64,000 bases of DNA, taken from assembly GCA_903813345.2 (NCBI GenBank), contig CAIIXF020000004.1, positions 23,065,985 through 23,129,984 on the forward strand, read 5' to 3'. The notes beneath the pieces were generated by a model that was given only the letters and a program-made list of their open reading frames with translations, did not search any database and had not been told where the DNA came from. This document shows positions 22,206-34,300 of the stretch, in pieces. The first letter of the stretch is position 1. The number at the start of each line of letters is the position of its first letter. Both the position numbers and the translations under genes were made by a program. Source of the DNA: Owenia fusiformis. Taxonomy: Eukaryota; Annelida; Polychaeta; Sabellida; Oweniidae.

Positions 22206-23479
22206 CACGGTGTTATAGCATGACGGTTACGTCAAGGCGATTTGCAAAATTTTGCGGTAACGATAACAAAAAATGGCGGATGGGAAAGACAGCATGTCCT
22301 CTTTCTCACCTGTAGGCAAGATTCGCAGATAAGGTTTCCTTTTCAACTAGTTCCATTCGGTGACGTATATATTTATGGTTATAAAGACTGGGTCAAATCT
22401 GCCAGGTGCTTTACAAGAAGCAGAATATAAGCTGTAAACCTACCGACTGAATATCCAAGTTCATAATTTTTAGTCCATTCTCGTGTTTTCTCAGTATATG
22501 TGCCTCAAAGCCACTCAAAATATTAACTGTAAGTAAACTGTGTATAAACAAGCCATAAAATGACAAATCCAGAACAGGAACGTGGTGTATATTGTAAATA
22601 ATAAGGTTTCAAACGTAATGTCGTTAGAAGACTACGTATGAACTCTATGGACGGTAACGTATTGTATTAGTTGTGCATTAGATATTGAGCGGACGGTTAC
22701 GTGCATGTACACCTGTCAAGTCAAGGTTGCTAGATCTGATAGCCTCTTTCCATGATATTGTTATAATGGGTAAGAAATGGAATATTTAATTGCTTATATT
22801 TGTTTTCAGGGCTCGCAAGAGACGCTCTTGTTTGAGCCTCTATAGGGCAAGGAAAAACTGTGGCTTGCTTTATTTATGAAACCAATGAAAGTGAAAAATA
22901 TAGCAATGAAGAGGCAAAAGAAGATTTAGCATTGAGTACTGATGAATATGACAAAATTAATAACAATGAATCGGGGATAAATATTTGGACGAGGTTCGCG
23001 TAACCACCCAGCAATTTTTTGCGTTACCGCAAATTCAAAATACATTATTATAGCTTGAGTGGAACATATTAAGTGGTTTCGAACGCTCATTTGGCTTTGT
23101 ATAATCGTATGTAGGTTACATCTATATACCCCGAGGTTGTTAGGCAATGAGCCAATGTAGACCATGCCCTGACAAAACTAAACAAATTACTAAATTGGGT
23201 GTAGTTTTGAATTTCAAACTCAACAGTTTTTCGCTTATTTTATGTTATCCCCGGGCATCAATTTGCAAAGACTACGTTCAAAATATACATTACTGAATGC
23301 ATCACCGAATGCGATGCTTAAATAAATCGTTTATCCTTTCATTTATACACAGTAGTAGAAAATAATGCATCGACCTTAGTTTTCTGTTCCATCGCGGCCA
23401 TTTTATAGGATAAATCAGTGAACGTAGCCGTCCAACCTCGTTTTCAGAGGTGGCGTAACCGTCATGCTATAACAGGGTG
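22206..23479. mobile_element. 1.27-kb element with 20-bp inverted repeats TGTTATAGCATGACGGTTACG
   Basis: The left end reads CACGGTGTTATAGCATGACG and the right end is its inverse with two mismatches. The duplicate region near 1583 lacks it, giving an empty site ('actatac' joined to 'tgcaattgtt'). No transposase frame is visible, so it is non-autonomous or decayed. Confidence 0.8.
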
Positions 23480-23819
23480 ATGCCGCAATCGTTAATATCA
23501 TTCATACATTGTACGAGTCTAGTATTTTGTTTTGAAGAGATTGCGTATTAAAGAACAGCTGGGGGACGAGACGCGTTATATACGTACTAACTTGTAAGTA
23601 GAGGACATTTGATTGGCTCATGAATACACGATTTTGCTGTGAAAATAGCTCACATACAACTTGCCAAATAATCGAACTGTTTGATCTATTTCTAAGCAGC
23701 TCTTTTAAATTAGTAGTTGAGTAATGTGTCTGGTTTATTTTAAAAAAAAACTGAAATTTTGGTAACGTTTAGATTTTAGTTTTAAATATTGTTTTCTCCT
23801 GTTATAATGAATCGTTTTT

Positions 23820-24695
23820 GGCTCACACAGTGAGCCTATGGGATCAACCAGGCGTCCGTCCGTTGGTCCGTCCGTCCGTCCGTTGGTCCGTACGTCCGTC
23901 CGTCAACATTTGCCGCACAAATTAAAACTGCTATTCGGATTGAGTCATAGCCACATTCATTTTATGCATATCCATAATGCATATTTGACCTATCATCGCC
24001 ATTTCCCAAGTTCGCCCAGTTTCCGAGAAATTGCGGTTTTTGACGTCAAAAAGTCAAATTTTCTGTAAATACTAGACACTTTGTTGAAGTAGAACTTTCA
24101 AATAACTTTTAGTAGTTGCTGTATATGCAACTTATGTCCTCTGAAGATTTCAAAGCTCTTGGAATTACAGTTTTTGGTGTTTACTCAATAAAATTTGACA
24201 AAAAGTAGGACTTAACATTTTCAGGAAACTTTCTCATGTATAAAGTCAATGGCAGGTTTTGTGATTGACAGGTTTCTCAAAGTTTGCCTTATACTTGATC
24301 ATTTCTTGCAATGAATAACATCATTACTAGATTAAAGCATTCCCTACATATTGCTCAATATATGTCAGCATCAAATTTTACAATTTTTGAGATATTTGAC
24401 GTCAAAAAACAGTAAAAATAAGTTATTTTTCAACTTGCTTCAATTTGACCAATTTTTTTTGAAAATCATCTACAAGTTGTCAGGAGTTCAAATCTGACAT
24501 TAGTTCTAGAATCTGACCTTTAATTGACCTTCAGTGACCTTCGAAAGGTCAAAAAGTTGATTTTTTAAATTGATTTTTGGATGTAAATTTTGGTTAGCTT
24601 AATCACAAAAGACCTTACTGAGCTCTGACTAAGTAAAATTTTCAAGGTCATCAAACTAGGTCACACAACTGTGCTATCTAAGGTCCTTCATTCTT
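23820..24695 (+). mobile_element. Repeat with terminal hairpin GGCTCACACAGTGAGCC and (GTCC)n, copy 2
   Basis: It begins with the perfect hairpin GGCTCACACAGTGAGCC, then a GTCCGTCCGTTG array. It is an inverted relative of 16560-17302 over the first 250 bp. It is absent from the duplicate near 1930, showing insertion after duplication. A terminal hairpin is reminiscent of Helitrons, but the CTRR end and A/T insertion rule are not demonstrated. Confidence 0.7.
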
Positions 24696-24966
24696 TAGTA
24701 ATAAGACAGACAGAACTTTTGATGTCAATTAGTCATCCTGACAACTAAGGTTATTAATTCTACAAAATCGTAAATTACTTTCAGATTTTAGAATTTGAAC
24801 CCAAATTTTCATATTTTACATCCTGTTATGTTTAACGTACATCAGAACGAGCTCGGCAACATTGCAAATATGGTTGTGAGTGTTTTATTAGCTTGATGAT
24901 TTAGCAATCTCTCTTTTATTCTAGTAAACGGCTCTTTTCAAACCTTCCATAGACATAAAAGGTGAT

Positions 24967-26821
24967 ATGGTGATCCAGTGGCTTATATTTTGTCTTGGCT
25001 GTATCTTGGTTCAGGCAGCGCAGAAGAAATCAGGTGGACAAGGCATCATCAACATCAAAGCCGATCTTCTGAATCTTAAGAACGCAGTCAATACTCTGGT
25101 TAAAACCCAAACAGCGTTGAAAGACTACCTGCAAGAAGAATTAGCCAGCATACGAGACGAGGTATCAAATCTACGGGACGATGTGGCCAATTTAAGGGAT
25201 GGTGAATCCAACGTTAGAGACAATGTTCTTGAGATCAAAGAAGATATGATTGAACTTAAGAAACAGTTCGATGATACTGATGTCAGCAAAGGGTCTTCAC
25301 AAGGTACATTTGATTTATTTGATTTGATTATTTGTTCTCATAAAACATCACAACAATTTTAGAAGGTATGGCCATCGTTAGTTACCGATAATCTTAGTAT
25401 GAACCTAAGATGTCCTATACATTTCAAAACTGTATTGTCACATCCGTATTTGCACATTGTTTATTGTTCTCTATGAAACTTGCTTTAATTTCTGAAGTAG
25501 AAAAATATATTTTATATACGACATAACTATGAGTACTTGTTTAGCGCCATGGAAGAAAATAATATCTCGTAGAAAAATGAGAAAAATCATTTACAAAATT
25601 GTTAGTTAGAAGAACTTATTGAACGGCATGCTCGAATAATGACTAAATGGAGTGTTTATCATTGTGATTAGTTCATCTGCATATGTATGAGCGACATCAA
25701 ATTGTTTTATTTGAGGTTTGTGCAATGCGACATTGGTGGCAGCGGAACTGAAACAAGATTTCAATGGTATAAATGCACAAATGAACAACGTGTTGGATAA
25801 ATGTGAGGCAGTAGCACGAAGCAATTGCACAACAGGTAAAGTTGTAATCACCCGTCTTAAAAAGAAAATATATTAATCTTATATCCATACTGGGTCTTAT
25901 GAGAACTAACAGCCTCGCGCCATGGGCCTCTGCTATTATTCTTCCTAATGCCCAATACTCATGGCTTGATACAACATATACAGCTCTCATATCTTTTCAT
26001 GCATATATTCTTTTTAAAAAGACTCAGAAATATTCCATTTAGTGATACGCACGACACAAAAATGCAACATATACAAATTAATTAAAATAAACAAAGTAAA
26101 TCGGGTAAAATATCATACGATTGTTAGATTTAATAAAAATCATACCTAATCTCTTTCAGCGAAGTATGGAGAAGTTTCAGTTTCACCAGGAGTAACTTGC
26201 TTGGATATTCAGAAAAGGCGTTTACCAGAAATCTTGCCATCGGGGGTGTATTGGGTGACACTTGGTAATCCAGGCGTCCAACAGCTGTATTGTGACATGG
26301 TGACAGATGGTGGGGGTTGGACATTAGTATGGACATACACGTTTACAGATTATGCAAATTTTGATAGTTTTACCAATGCGGTTACTCCTCACCCATCCTG
26401 GATTGATATAGGATACACTACAGCAAATACTCCAGTTTCTACAAGCCCTCCTCTATCTGAGACGCAGCTTGGAGCACTGGAGTTTGCGAAGTGGGGCCGA
26501 ATCGGAAGTGAATTTATGATGAAATCAAATATCAACCAATGGGTTGCGTGTACTCCAGCCACTGGGAGCTTTGTTAATTTGAGAAGTGGATCATTGGATT
26601 GCAGAATGGTGAAAGTCGTCGCCAGTGAATGCACCACTGTAGTCCCTAACAGAATTCAGATCCATAATGCAAGAGGCCCAGCACTTTATGCGACGTCTGA
26701 TTACTTTTTCTTTGACACAAATAAACAATCAAACTGGCCAACACATGATCCTTGCGGAAGCGGCGCTTTAAATCATATTAATGATGTAGTTAACCCAAGT
26801 GGCAGCATATTTCTTCGCTGA
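24967..26821 (+). CDS. Gene G: secreted coiled-coil fibrinogen-like protein (3 exons)
   Basis: Predicted exons are 24967-25303, 25716-25835 and 26160-26821, with GT/AG borders and phase-1 introns. The joined length is 1119 nt, giving 372 residues. Exon 1 encodes a signal peptide (MVIQWLIFCLGCILVQAA) and a long coiled coil with heptad-like 'LRDDVANLRD' repeats. Exon 2 continues the helix (KQDFNGINAQMNNVLDKCE) and ends with two cysteines that could link chains. Exon 3 is the fibrinogen-like domain. Expected to be secreted as a coiled-coil oligomer with lectin-like or matrix heads (inference from architecture). This is the complete member of the family in this window. Confidence 0.85.
26160..26821 (+). 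CDS. Gene G exon 3: fibrinogen-like domain
   Basis: 662 nt after 'ctctttcag', phase 1. It carries 'LPSGVYWVTL', 'LYCDMVTDGGGWTLVW', six cysteines and 'NPSGSIFLR' at the end. It is highly similar to the gene A exon in protein and in exact length. Confidence 0.9.
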
Positions 26822-27715
26822 ATACAAAAAAGTCAATTTACTGATTCTGAATCGTTGTAATAAGAACTTATATTAGGAACGTGACATTTTGAAGCGCATC
26901 TAACACAATTGCGTAAACTAATGCAACACAATTTATCCATCAAGGGTCTAACGTCAGCAACTAGTAAAAGTTGTCACCAGACTTTTCGGACACTTTAACA
27001 TGCATGAATAGGATATCCTAGGATTGATTGATGATATGGTTTTTATCAACAAATGGAAATGATATCTACACCGGTGAACGTAGCCCGTTCACCATGTAAG
27101 CCTCTTTTAAAATCAAGTAGCAACAATAAGTGAATCATCCAATACCGAACTTCATGGTTCAGCGAAACTTTGCTTAAAATATGATATTCTACTACTTGGC
27201 ATAATATCAAATGAATATCGATCACAATTTTTGGCTTCTGACAAGCGGCGAATTAAAGAAAACAAACGGCGATTTTGGACTCTCGCCCCCTGCTATTGAA
27301 AGCCCAGCAGTAACTTTTGGAAGAAGCGCTAAAATACAATACACAAAGTTTATTCGTTTTTGATGTTATTCTTAAACAGGCCTCGGATAAAAATAATAAC
27401 AAAACTCCTTGATTCAGAACAATTTTAGAAGTTTTATAATCTGACTAAATGAAAAGATATGGCGGTGCGCGGCTAAAGATTTTACGTACGCGATGTGAAA
27501 ATCGTGTTTCGAGTGCAAGGAACGTAGTTTGCGAGGTCAGAGCTGATGTTCGCGTTGTTAATAGTCTAGGAGGCCTGCAACTGTAGCATGAGGATTTCAC
27601 TGGTTTTAAATATTCAAGTTTCAGATAATTAATTTCGACGAAAATAAATCAACCAGTCAGCACAATGGCAAAGTTAGTACATAAAGCAGCGGGTTTTGGG
27701 CTTTTCTGTTGGTAA
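26822..27715. other. Intergenic between convergent genes G and D; no gene seen
   Basis: Gene G (plus) and gene D (minus) converge here. No coding exon is recognised. Confidence 0.5.
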
Positions 27716-27859
27716 TGCCTTGGTCACATTTGCTCCGATTCCCACTACGGTGCCCGGCCGATTGAATATTTTGTTCAAAACTGAATACAATGTATTGAGC
27801 AAAACACTCAATCGGCCGGGCACCTGCCGATGGATCGGAGCAAATGTGACCCGGGCATA
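27716..27859. mobile_element. Palindromic MITE 'CCGGCCGAT' copy 1
   Basis: An inverted repeat with arms 'ggtcacatttgctccgat' and 'cggagcaaatgtgacc', with inner 'gtgcccggccgatt' and its inverse. Related copies lie at 28972-29105, about 30897-31015 and 31519-31612. Confidence 0.8.
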
Positions 27860-28125
27860 AGTAGATCGGTGAATATGTGGTACGGCTCAAGATGCAATTA
27901 GTCAAGGTGCTTTAATTGTGCTTTCCTATCACAACATCCCTTTTAAGTTCCAAAATGGCAAATTATGCATTAAGTGTAGATGATTTGATCGTAATCCATC
28001 AAGTAAAAATGGTATTAGTTTGAGTAATATCTTTTCCGTGTACATACAGAACGACATGAAGTCAAAACGTCAGGTCATAAAATGGTGTTCATGTAAAATA
28101 ATGCATTACTTAGATCTATTTTTTC

Positions 28126-28365
28126 TTATTCGACCAATAACTCAAAATTCACACTGCCCATTTTATCAGTTGTGTCGTGGTAGATGTTGTTCGCCCAGGC
28201 CATACATCTGACTTGGATAACCACGCCATATGCTGGCCGCAAAAACTGTGCCATAACTAGAGGAGATTTATATCCGGGCTGGTTTCTGTAGGGGAAAAAC
28301 TCGAATGGCATACCAGCAGCTGGCCAGAATTTTACGGGTCCCATGTTTTCGTCATCAGCTGGGCT
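28126..28365 (-). CDS. Gene D exon 7: Na+/K+-ATPase beta C-terminal part
   Basis: Phase 0 after 'ctattttcag'. It has the family hallmarks '[19 protein letters not shown]' and the final Ig-like strand segment '[12 protein letters not shown]', which holds the sixth cysteine. Ends TAA at 28126. This is the part of the beta subunit that packs over the alpha-subunit extracellular loops. Confidence 0.88.
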   Translation of the reverse strand, partial: SPADDENMGPVKFWPAAGMPFEFFPYRNQPGYKSPLVMAQFLRPAYGVVIQVRCMAWANNIYHDTTDKMGSVNFELLVE

Positions 28366-31300
28366 CTGAAAATAGTAGTGACCATTGAATTAAACATTAA
28401 ACTCCTCCCATCTCATCTCAACATATCACCGGAGTTGAATTTGATGAAAACAAAATAGGACATTATACAACTATTAATCCTTTTTAAGAATGCTGGTCAA
28501 AAGTTAATTAACTTTTAAACTTGGTTCTTTTAACTTGTGTACACATCTTAAGAAAATTATACAAGAGATTTTCGTCAACAAGATATCTTAACTCGTTGCA
28601 TAAAAGCAAGACGGCCACTCGCAGTAGAAATATGTTACTGGGCATATCTAAAATCAATCCCAAATAATTTTAATAGGGGTTTTAAAAAACAATCAATTTG
28701 AGCTTAAATCTTTCTGAAGATTTCGATTGCATCTAAAAACAATGAAAGAAATCATCTGTGTTTCTATACCTCTCCGTGGCATGTGATCATTACATCTGTA
28801 TTCCTATATTTACCCGGATCTCCAGTTACATTGGGGTTGATGAGGGGTTCTGGTACCCAGTCATAGATCTAAAAATAAAACAATCCCATAATCTTTAGTC
28901 ATATTTATTAGTACTTTTATGCAGATTGGTTTATGAAATTGTTTGTTGTGTTTTGTTTTACTCTTCTCTGATACCATGGTCGCATTTGTTCGGATCTTCA
29001 ACATCGACTCCCGACCGATGAATATTTTGTTCAAGACTGAATGCAATTTTGAACAAAATACTAATTGGCCGGGTGCCGTAACTGAAAATCGGAGCAAATA
29101 TAGCATTACTAGTGTTGCCCTTACTCGACATGATTTTCCTGTTTATTTATGATGATTTCCTATCATTGGATTAACGCACTACTAACTAATTTTTGGTCCA
29201 CAGCGAGGTTCTCTACGCAGTTAAAACATTTATAACTGATCTTACACCAGGATTACATATAAATTTAGTTTGATAATTTCAGTAAGTTTTTAAGAACATC
29301 TCCTCCTTAATGAAAATTTCTTAAATTACGATTTAAAACCAAATAGGATTTCTTAATAAAAAGCAACTCGAGAAAGGCATTACGAGGAAAAACATTTCTA
29401 GTGATTTACCTTGTTTAGCATAAGGAGTACACATGGTCTTGCCTCTTCATATCCAAAATCCCTTTGCCAAACGCATTCTGGACCAAGATTGCTCACATCA
29501 AATCTACAAACCTTCTCAGAATCAGTTCTTGCACCATAGGAACAATCAATGAAGTTTTCGCGAACCTGATTTTCATTCTCATATTCTAAAAGATTAATAT
29601 TATTTTATTTATGCATACATTTTTCACTGATTTTCCACGCATTTAAGCCAGATTACAAACGAATAAACGCAGGGAGCACACGCGTCTCGAACTCGCAACC
29701 TCGTGGTTACGGCCAATATTTTTAACAATAGATTTGAGAAATGAGTTTTGAAAGAGGTGGACAAATGGGAATTGTCTTTTTAGCAATGCTTCAAAATTGT
29801 TAAAATAGGTCGACAAGTTTGTACATCCAAATCATGCTTATTTTAAAGGGGCAATAAGGCTTGTAGAGAGAAAATAGGAAAATTTTAACTTTTTCTGAGC
29901 TATCAAGGCAACAGTTGGCTTAACATCTTCTTCGACATACCTATTTTCTTAAAACGTATGGATAAACTATCAATTTTGTCATTAAAGAGTGTAAATTCAC
30001 TTCAAAGCTTGAAAAAGTGGACGTCCACTTTTATATTTTTAAGATCCACCATGTTTCAAGAGGAATATAAGCTGAAATAATAATTATCTAGGGGGTTTCT
30101 TTGTAGAAAATAAAAATAGATGTTAGTCTTGATGAAATATCCAAACTTAAATATATTTTGACACTGGTCCATGATCGTTGAATGGCCCCCTCTGCACTAC
30201 TTGTTGCATCTTTAAGTTATTTACGCACTTCTGTAACCATTTTGATTTATTCATTCATCTGAATTAACATCTTAAATTTGTATTTTTTGGTGCAATATTT
30301 AAGTTTTCGAAATATTTAAAGCAAAATTTTAGGATTTGTTGATTTTTCCTGCGTCATTTTCAGGATGTTATGAGTTTATTGAGGAGTTTAGGGAACACAT
30401 AACTATATAAGCGGAGGATCTTTTGTTACTGAGGTGATGCGCCTCAGTGATTCATTAAATGTGGATGCCACGATGTTCTACACCATTTTCTTCAAGAATT
30501 TAAGCTACATGTAGAGGAGTGTTTAACTTACGTTCTAAGAATGAATTAATATGATCTGTGTAAGGCTTATAGCTGGATGGTCTCCCCTGCTCAAATTTGA
30601 TCAAAGTGGATTCAGGGTTAGGCATTGGTCTGAAGTTCATACCTAAAACGTAATAAAACTTCAATTTGTTTAAAAAATCGTCAGAATTTAAATTATAACC
30701 GCACCTAAATTTAAGTGAACAAAGCTAAATATGTAAATACAATTGTTAATATATTAGTAGTCAAGATTTAAAAAAAAATTAACATGAATGTATGGATTCT
30801 ATTAGTTCTTAAATCAATAGCACTGAATGCTTTTAACAGTAGTAATATATGTTTCGTTCATAAAATTAGTTAGGAATTTATCTGACTCGGTAACTATTGC
30901 CTAGGTCACATAGGCGCCGGGCGCCGGCCGATGAGTAGTCATCGGCCGATGTCTAAATCGCCCGGGCGCCGGTGAATTTTCACCGATGTCTTGATCTAAT
31001 CATGAGTATGGTCACATTAGTACAGGCACCGTACGGCGCCCGCAATCAATTGAATCTGAAAGATATCGCATGGGTATCGCAAGGCTATCTTCCGATTGCC
31101 ATACGGCACCCGCCAGGACATCGGTCAATCTACAGGCCTCTAGATTTACACTAAATCCCCGTATGACCCAGTAAGACTGTTCCACATGGCGTGAATGCAA
31201 CATTTGAAAACGAAATACTTTGACATTCAGAAGGTTTTTAAAATAAATGATTTGTAATGGTATATGCATGACTGAATATACGCATAAAAATGTATCACTC

Positions 31301-34300
31301 TATTCAATGTGTATGACAGACATACACGATTAATGTCAATATATGCTAAGAATGACTAGATCAACTCGCCCACCAAACCATTCAATTGCGTGTCATTGTT
31401 TTACAATTAGCTTAACCGTTCCATTTGTGGTTTATAAAAATGTCTGTTTAGTAATTATAATTCCTTACCTCATTATTTTTAAAACCTTTATATCACTTTA
31501 TAAGTAATCATTATTACGATGCCCGGGCTCGCCGGCCGACTTTGTACAAAATACTCATCGGCCGGGCGCCGTAGTGAAAATCGGAGCCTATGTGACCAAG
31601 GCATAAGATAGCTGCAAACTTTGTTACCGCTTGAACAACTTACTGCTTAGCAACGGCTCTGGTGTCGTCGAAGGAACTGCTGTTATCGGAATACCAAATC
31701 CATTTTAAAATAAAAATGAAACAAAATATTAGGCAATGAATTTCCAAGCTCACGTAATGTTATGATATGCTTTTGAGTAATTATATGCTTAAATATTTAT
31801 TTTCCGTATATACAGTTCAATGTATTGCTTTATTTCTCCAATAATTCTAGCGATTATTCTAAATGATTATATGGATGTACATTTATCTGCTTGTCATGTC
31901 GAGGATCCACAAACTAGTAAATCATTTTGGAACCGTTGAGCTGCATATATTGTTGTACCGATTTTTCACGAAATTTTATTTGGGAATTTCAGACACTCGC
32001 TGTTTGAAACATCCAATGAAATTTTTTATCTAATTTTTTTTATCTAATCGTCATGTTAAACCTGCATAGACTTTTTTGTCATGCTCCTGATCATACTATT
32101 ATTACTTAATTTTCAATATCAACCTGATACGTGATGGATTTCCAAAGTCCCTTGGAAGTATTCTTGATCTGTTTGAAATGCTGAGAATTGTTGAACTTCA
32201 ACTTGATCATTCGGATTTATTATAGAAATCATTATACAAATGTTTGACGAAGTTTGATTCGGCTAAGTCCATTGATATGCTCAAAATACAACTCATTCAT
32301 TTTATGTAACTGCACAAGAATAAATTTGTACTTACGACATGGTGACGTGTTACATGCTTCGCTCCTGGTTTCTGTCGATGTACCAGACACACAATGTGTA
32401 TATTTCCTAGTTCGTACATTGAGACGTGTCCCAGTTCCACACGACTTAGAACATTCGCCAATTTGCCACTCCGACCACTTCCTCCATTGACAAACTGAAA
32501 TAAAAAACGCTACATCTACAAGATCCACAAAAACGACCCAAGGAAGACTATTACTGACGTTAACATACTCAGTGGGTCAATGGGTATTTAAAAAAGGTAG
32601 ATAAAAAAGGTTATTCCAAGGTCAAATGTCAATATCAAAGTATTTGGCATTTTAAGACCCGTGACTCTTGACGACCCTTGATTACTAAAGCATGTTTTTT
32701 TTATACATACATTTATTCCTTTAGTAATCAATAGAAGACATGCAATTGATTGCCAAAGTTTTATAAAAAAAACATTAGCGGCAATTTTAGACAATATGAA
32801 TAGGAATACATTAAAATTAAAATTTTATCAAAGTAATGTTTTCACTCATATAAGAAACTATAACCCCATGGGCCAGGGATGTGTTAACACATGCATGCAA
32901 AAATTAGCCAAACCGATCAATTTGGCTCAGACTTTGATTAACAAAATGACTCATAAGTTCTATTAATTTTTCATTTAATGAATTATCTAAATCTTCATCA
33001 CCATACAAAAGAAACTGAATTTTGTCAACTGTGTTCAACTTCTGAACCAAAGGATGAAGATCTGAAGTTCGCAGTCCTGCAAATAAAGTTTCACGCTCGT
33101 TTACAAGCAGAGGACATTTTAAGATAAAATGAGAAGGTGTTTGTGGTAATCCACATTTACAAAAGGGATCACTAACACTGGTGAAATTATGAGCATATAG
33201 CTGTGATTTTAAAAGAAGACCCACTCTGAGTTTGTTAAAAGCAGATTCAACATATCTAGGCATTTCGTTTACCATTTTGGTAGTGGGTAGCATGGAGACA
33301 GGGCTCTTGTAATCTCTTACTAATCTTTAGAAGCGTGATATCGGTTGACCTCTTCTCGTGTCAAGGTGTAAATTGTTCCATATTCTTATTCCATTCAAAA
33401 TAGTCGACCTCCGGAATGAGTTGCTAGCTTTTGTAGGAATTAAGTAATGTCTTGTATCTCTCAGTTGCCTAGCCTGAGTATTTTCATAGGTTTGAAGTAA
33501 TTCACAAATGAAAGGTGGATAAGAATTGTACCTACATTTAAACATAAACATTTTATAATACTCATCTCTTCTAGTTGATAGGGATTTCCAGTTTAAGTAA
33601 CTTAGAACAGAAGCAGTGTTTGACCCATGTATAACACCAGAAACCAAACATGCTGCTCTGTAGTGCAATCTATCTAAACACTGAAGTTTGAAATTTAAAG
33701 CTTTACCGTAAATTAGATCACAGTTACCAAAATGTGGCATAATGAAAGCATTGTAAATTGTTTCCAAGTGTTTACTCTTAAGAAGTTTGCTAAGTTTCTT
33801 TAAAGGTCTCATTAGAGAAATTACTCTAGTGATAAGTTGATCAATATGGTCATTAAAGTTCAAATGTTGATCCAGAATTAGCCCCAAGTGCTTATGACTA
33901 TTGCATCTTGGTATCAGTTCATCTCCTAGATATAAAGAGGGAGGTTCAATAAGTAAGTTTCTAGTTCCCGTGAAAATCAAATCGGCGCTTTTTGTGCTTT
34001 AAAATTCACCTTCCAGGTATAAGCCCATAAAGCAAGATCATCTAAGGCATTTTGAATGGGTTGGTGTACATGCATGTTAATAAAATTCTCACTTTTTTAT
34101 AGGAGTTATAGACTGAAGTGTCATCTGCAAAAATAAAGGTTTTTGAATGCAAATTATCAGGAAGATCATTCACATATAATAGAAAAAGCAGGGGTCCTAA
34201 TACTGATCCTTGAGGAACTCCAGCATTTATGACTAAATTGTATGCAAATTATTCGGGTTGTTTGTATTGTCGTTAGAATTTTCATTGGACCAATTCGAAT

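Larger units (their letters stand above)
21740..24966. repeat. Segmental duplication copy 2 (upstream of gene G)
   Basis: Duplicate of 1010-2069, expanded by two mobile elements. The final 'agacataaaaggtgatATG' is identical in both copies. It includes the presumed 5' UTR of gene G. Confidence 0.75.

Noticed and set aside
22926-23165. Open frame inside the 1.27-kb TIR element
   Set aside because: 79 codons with no recognisable transposase feature; listed only as part of the element.
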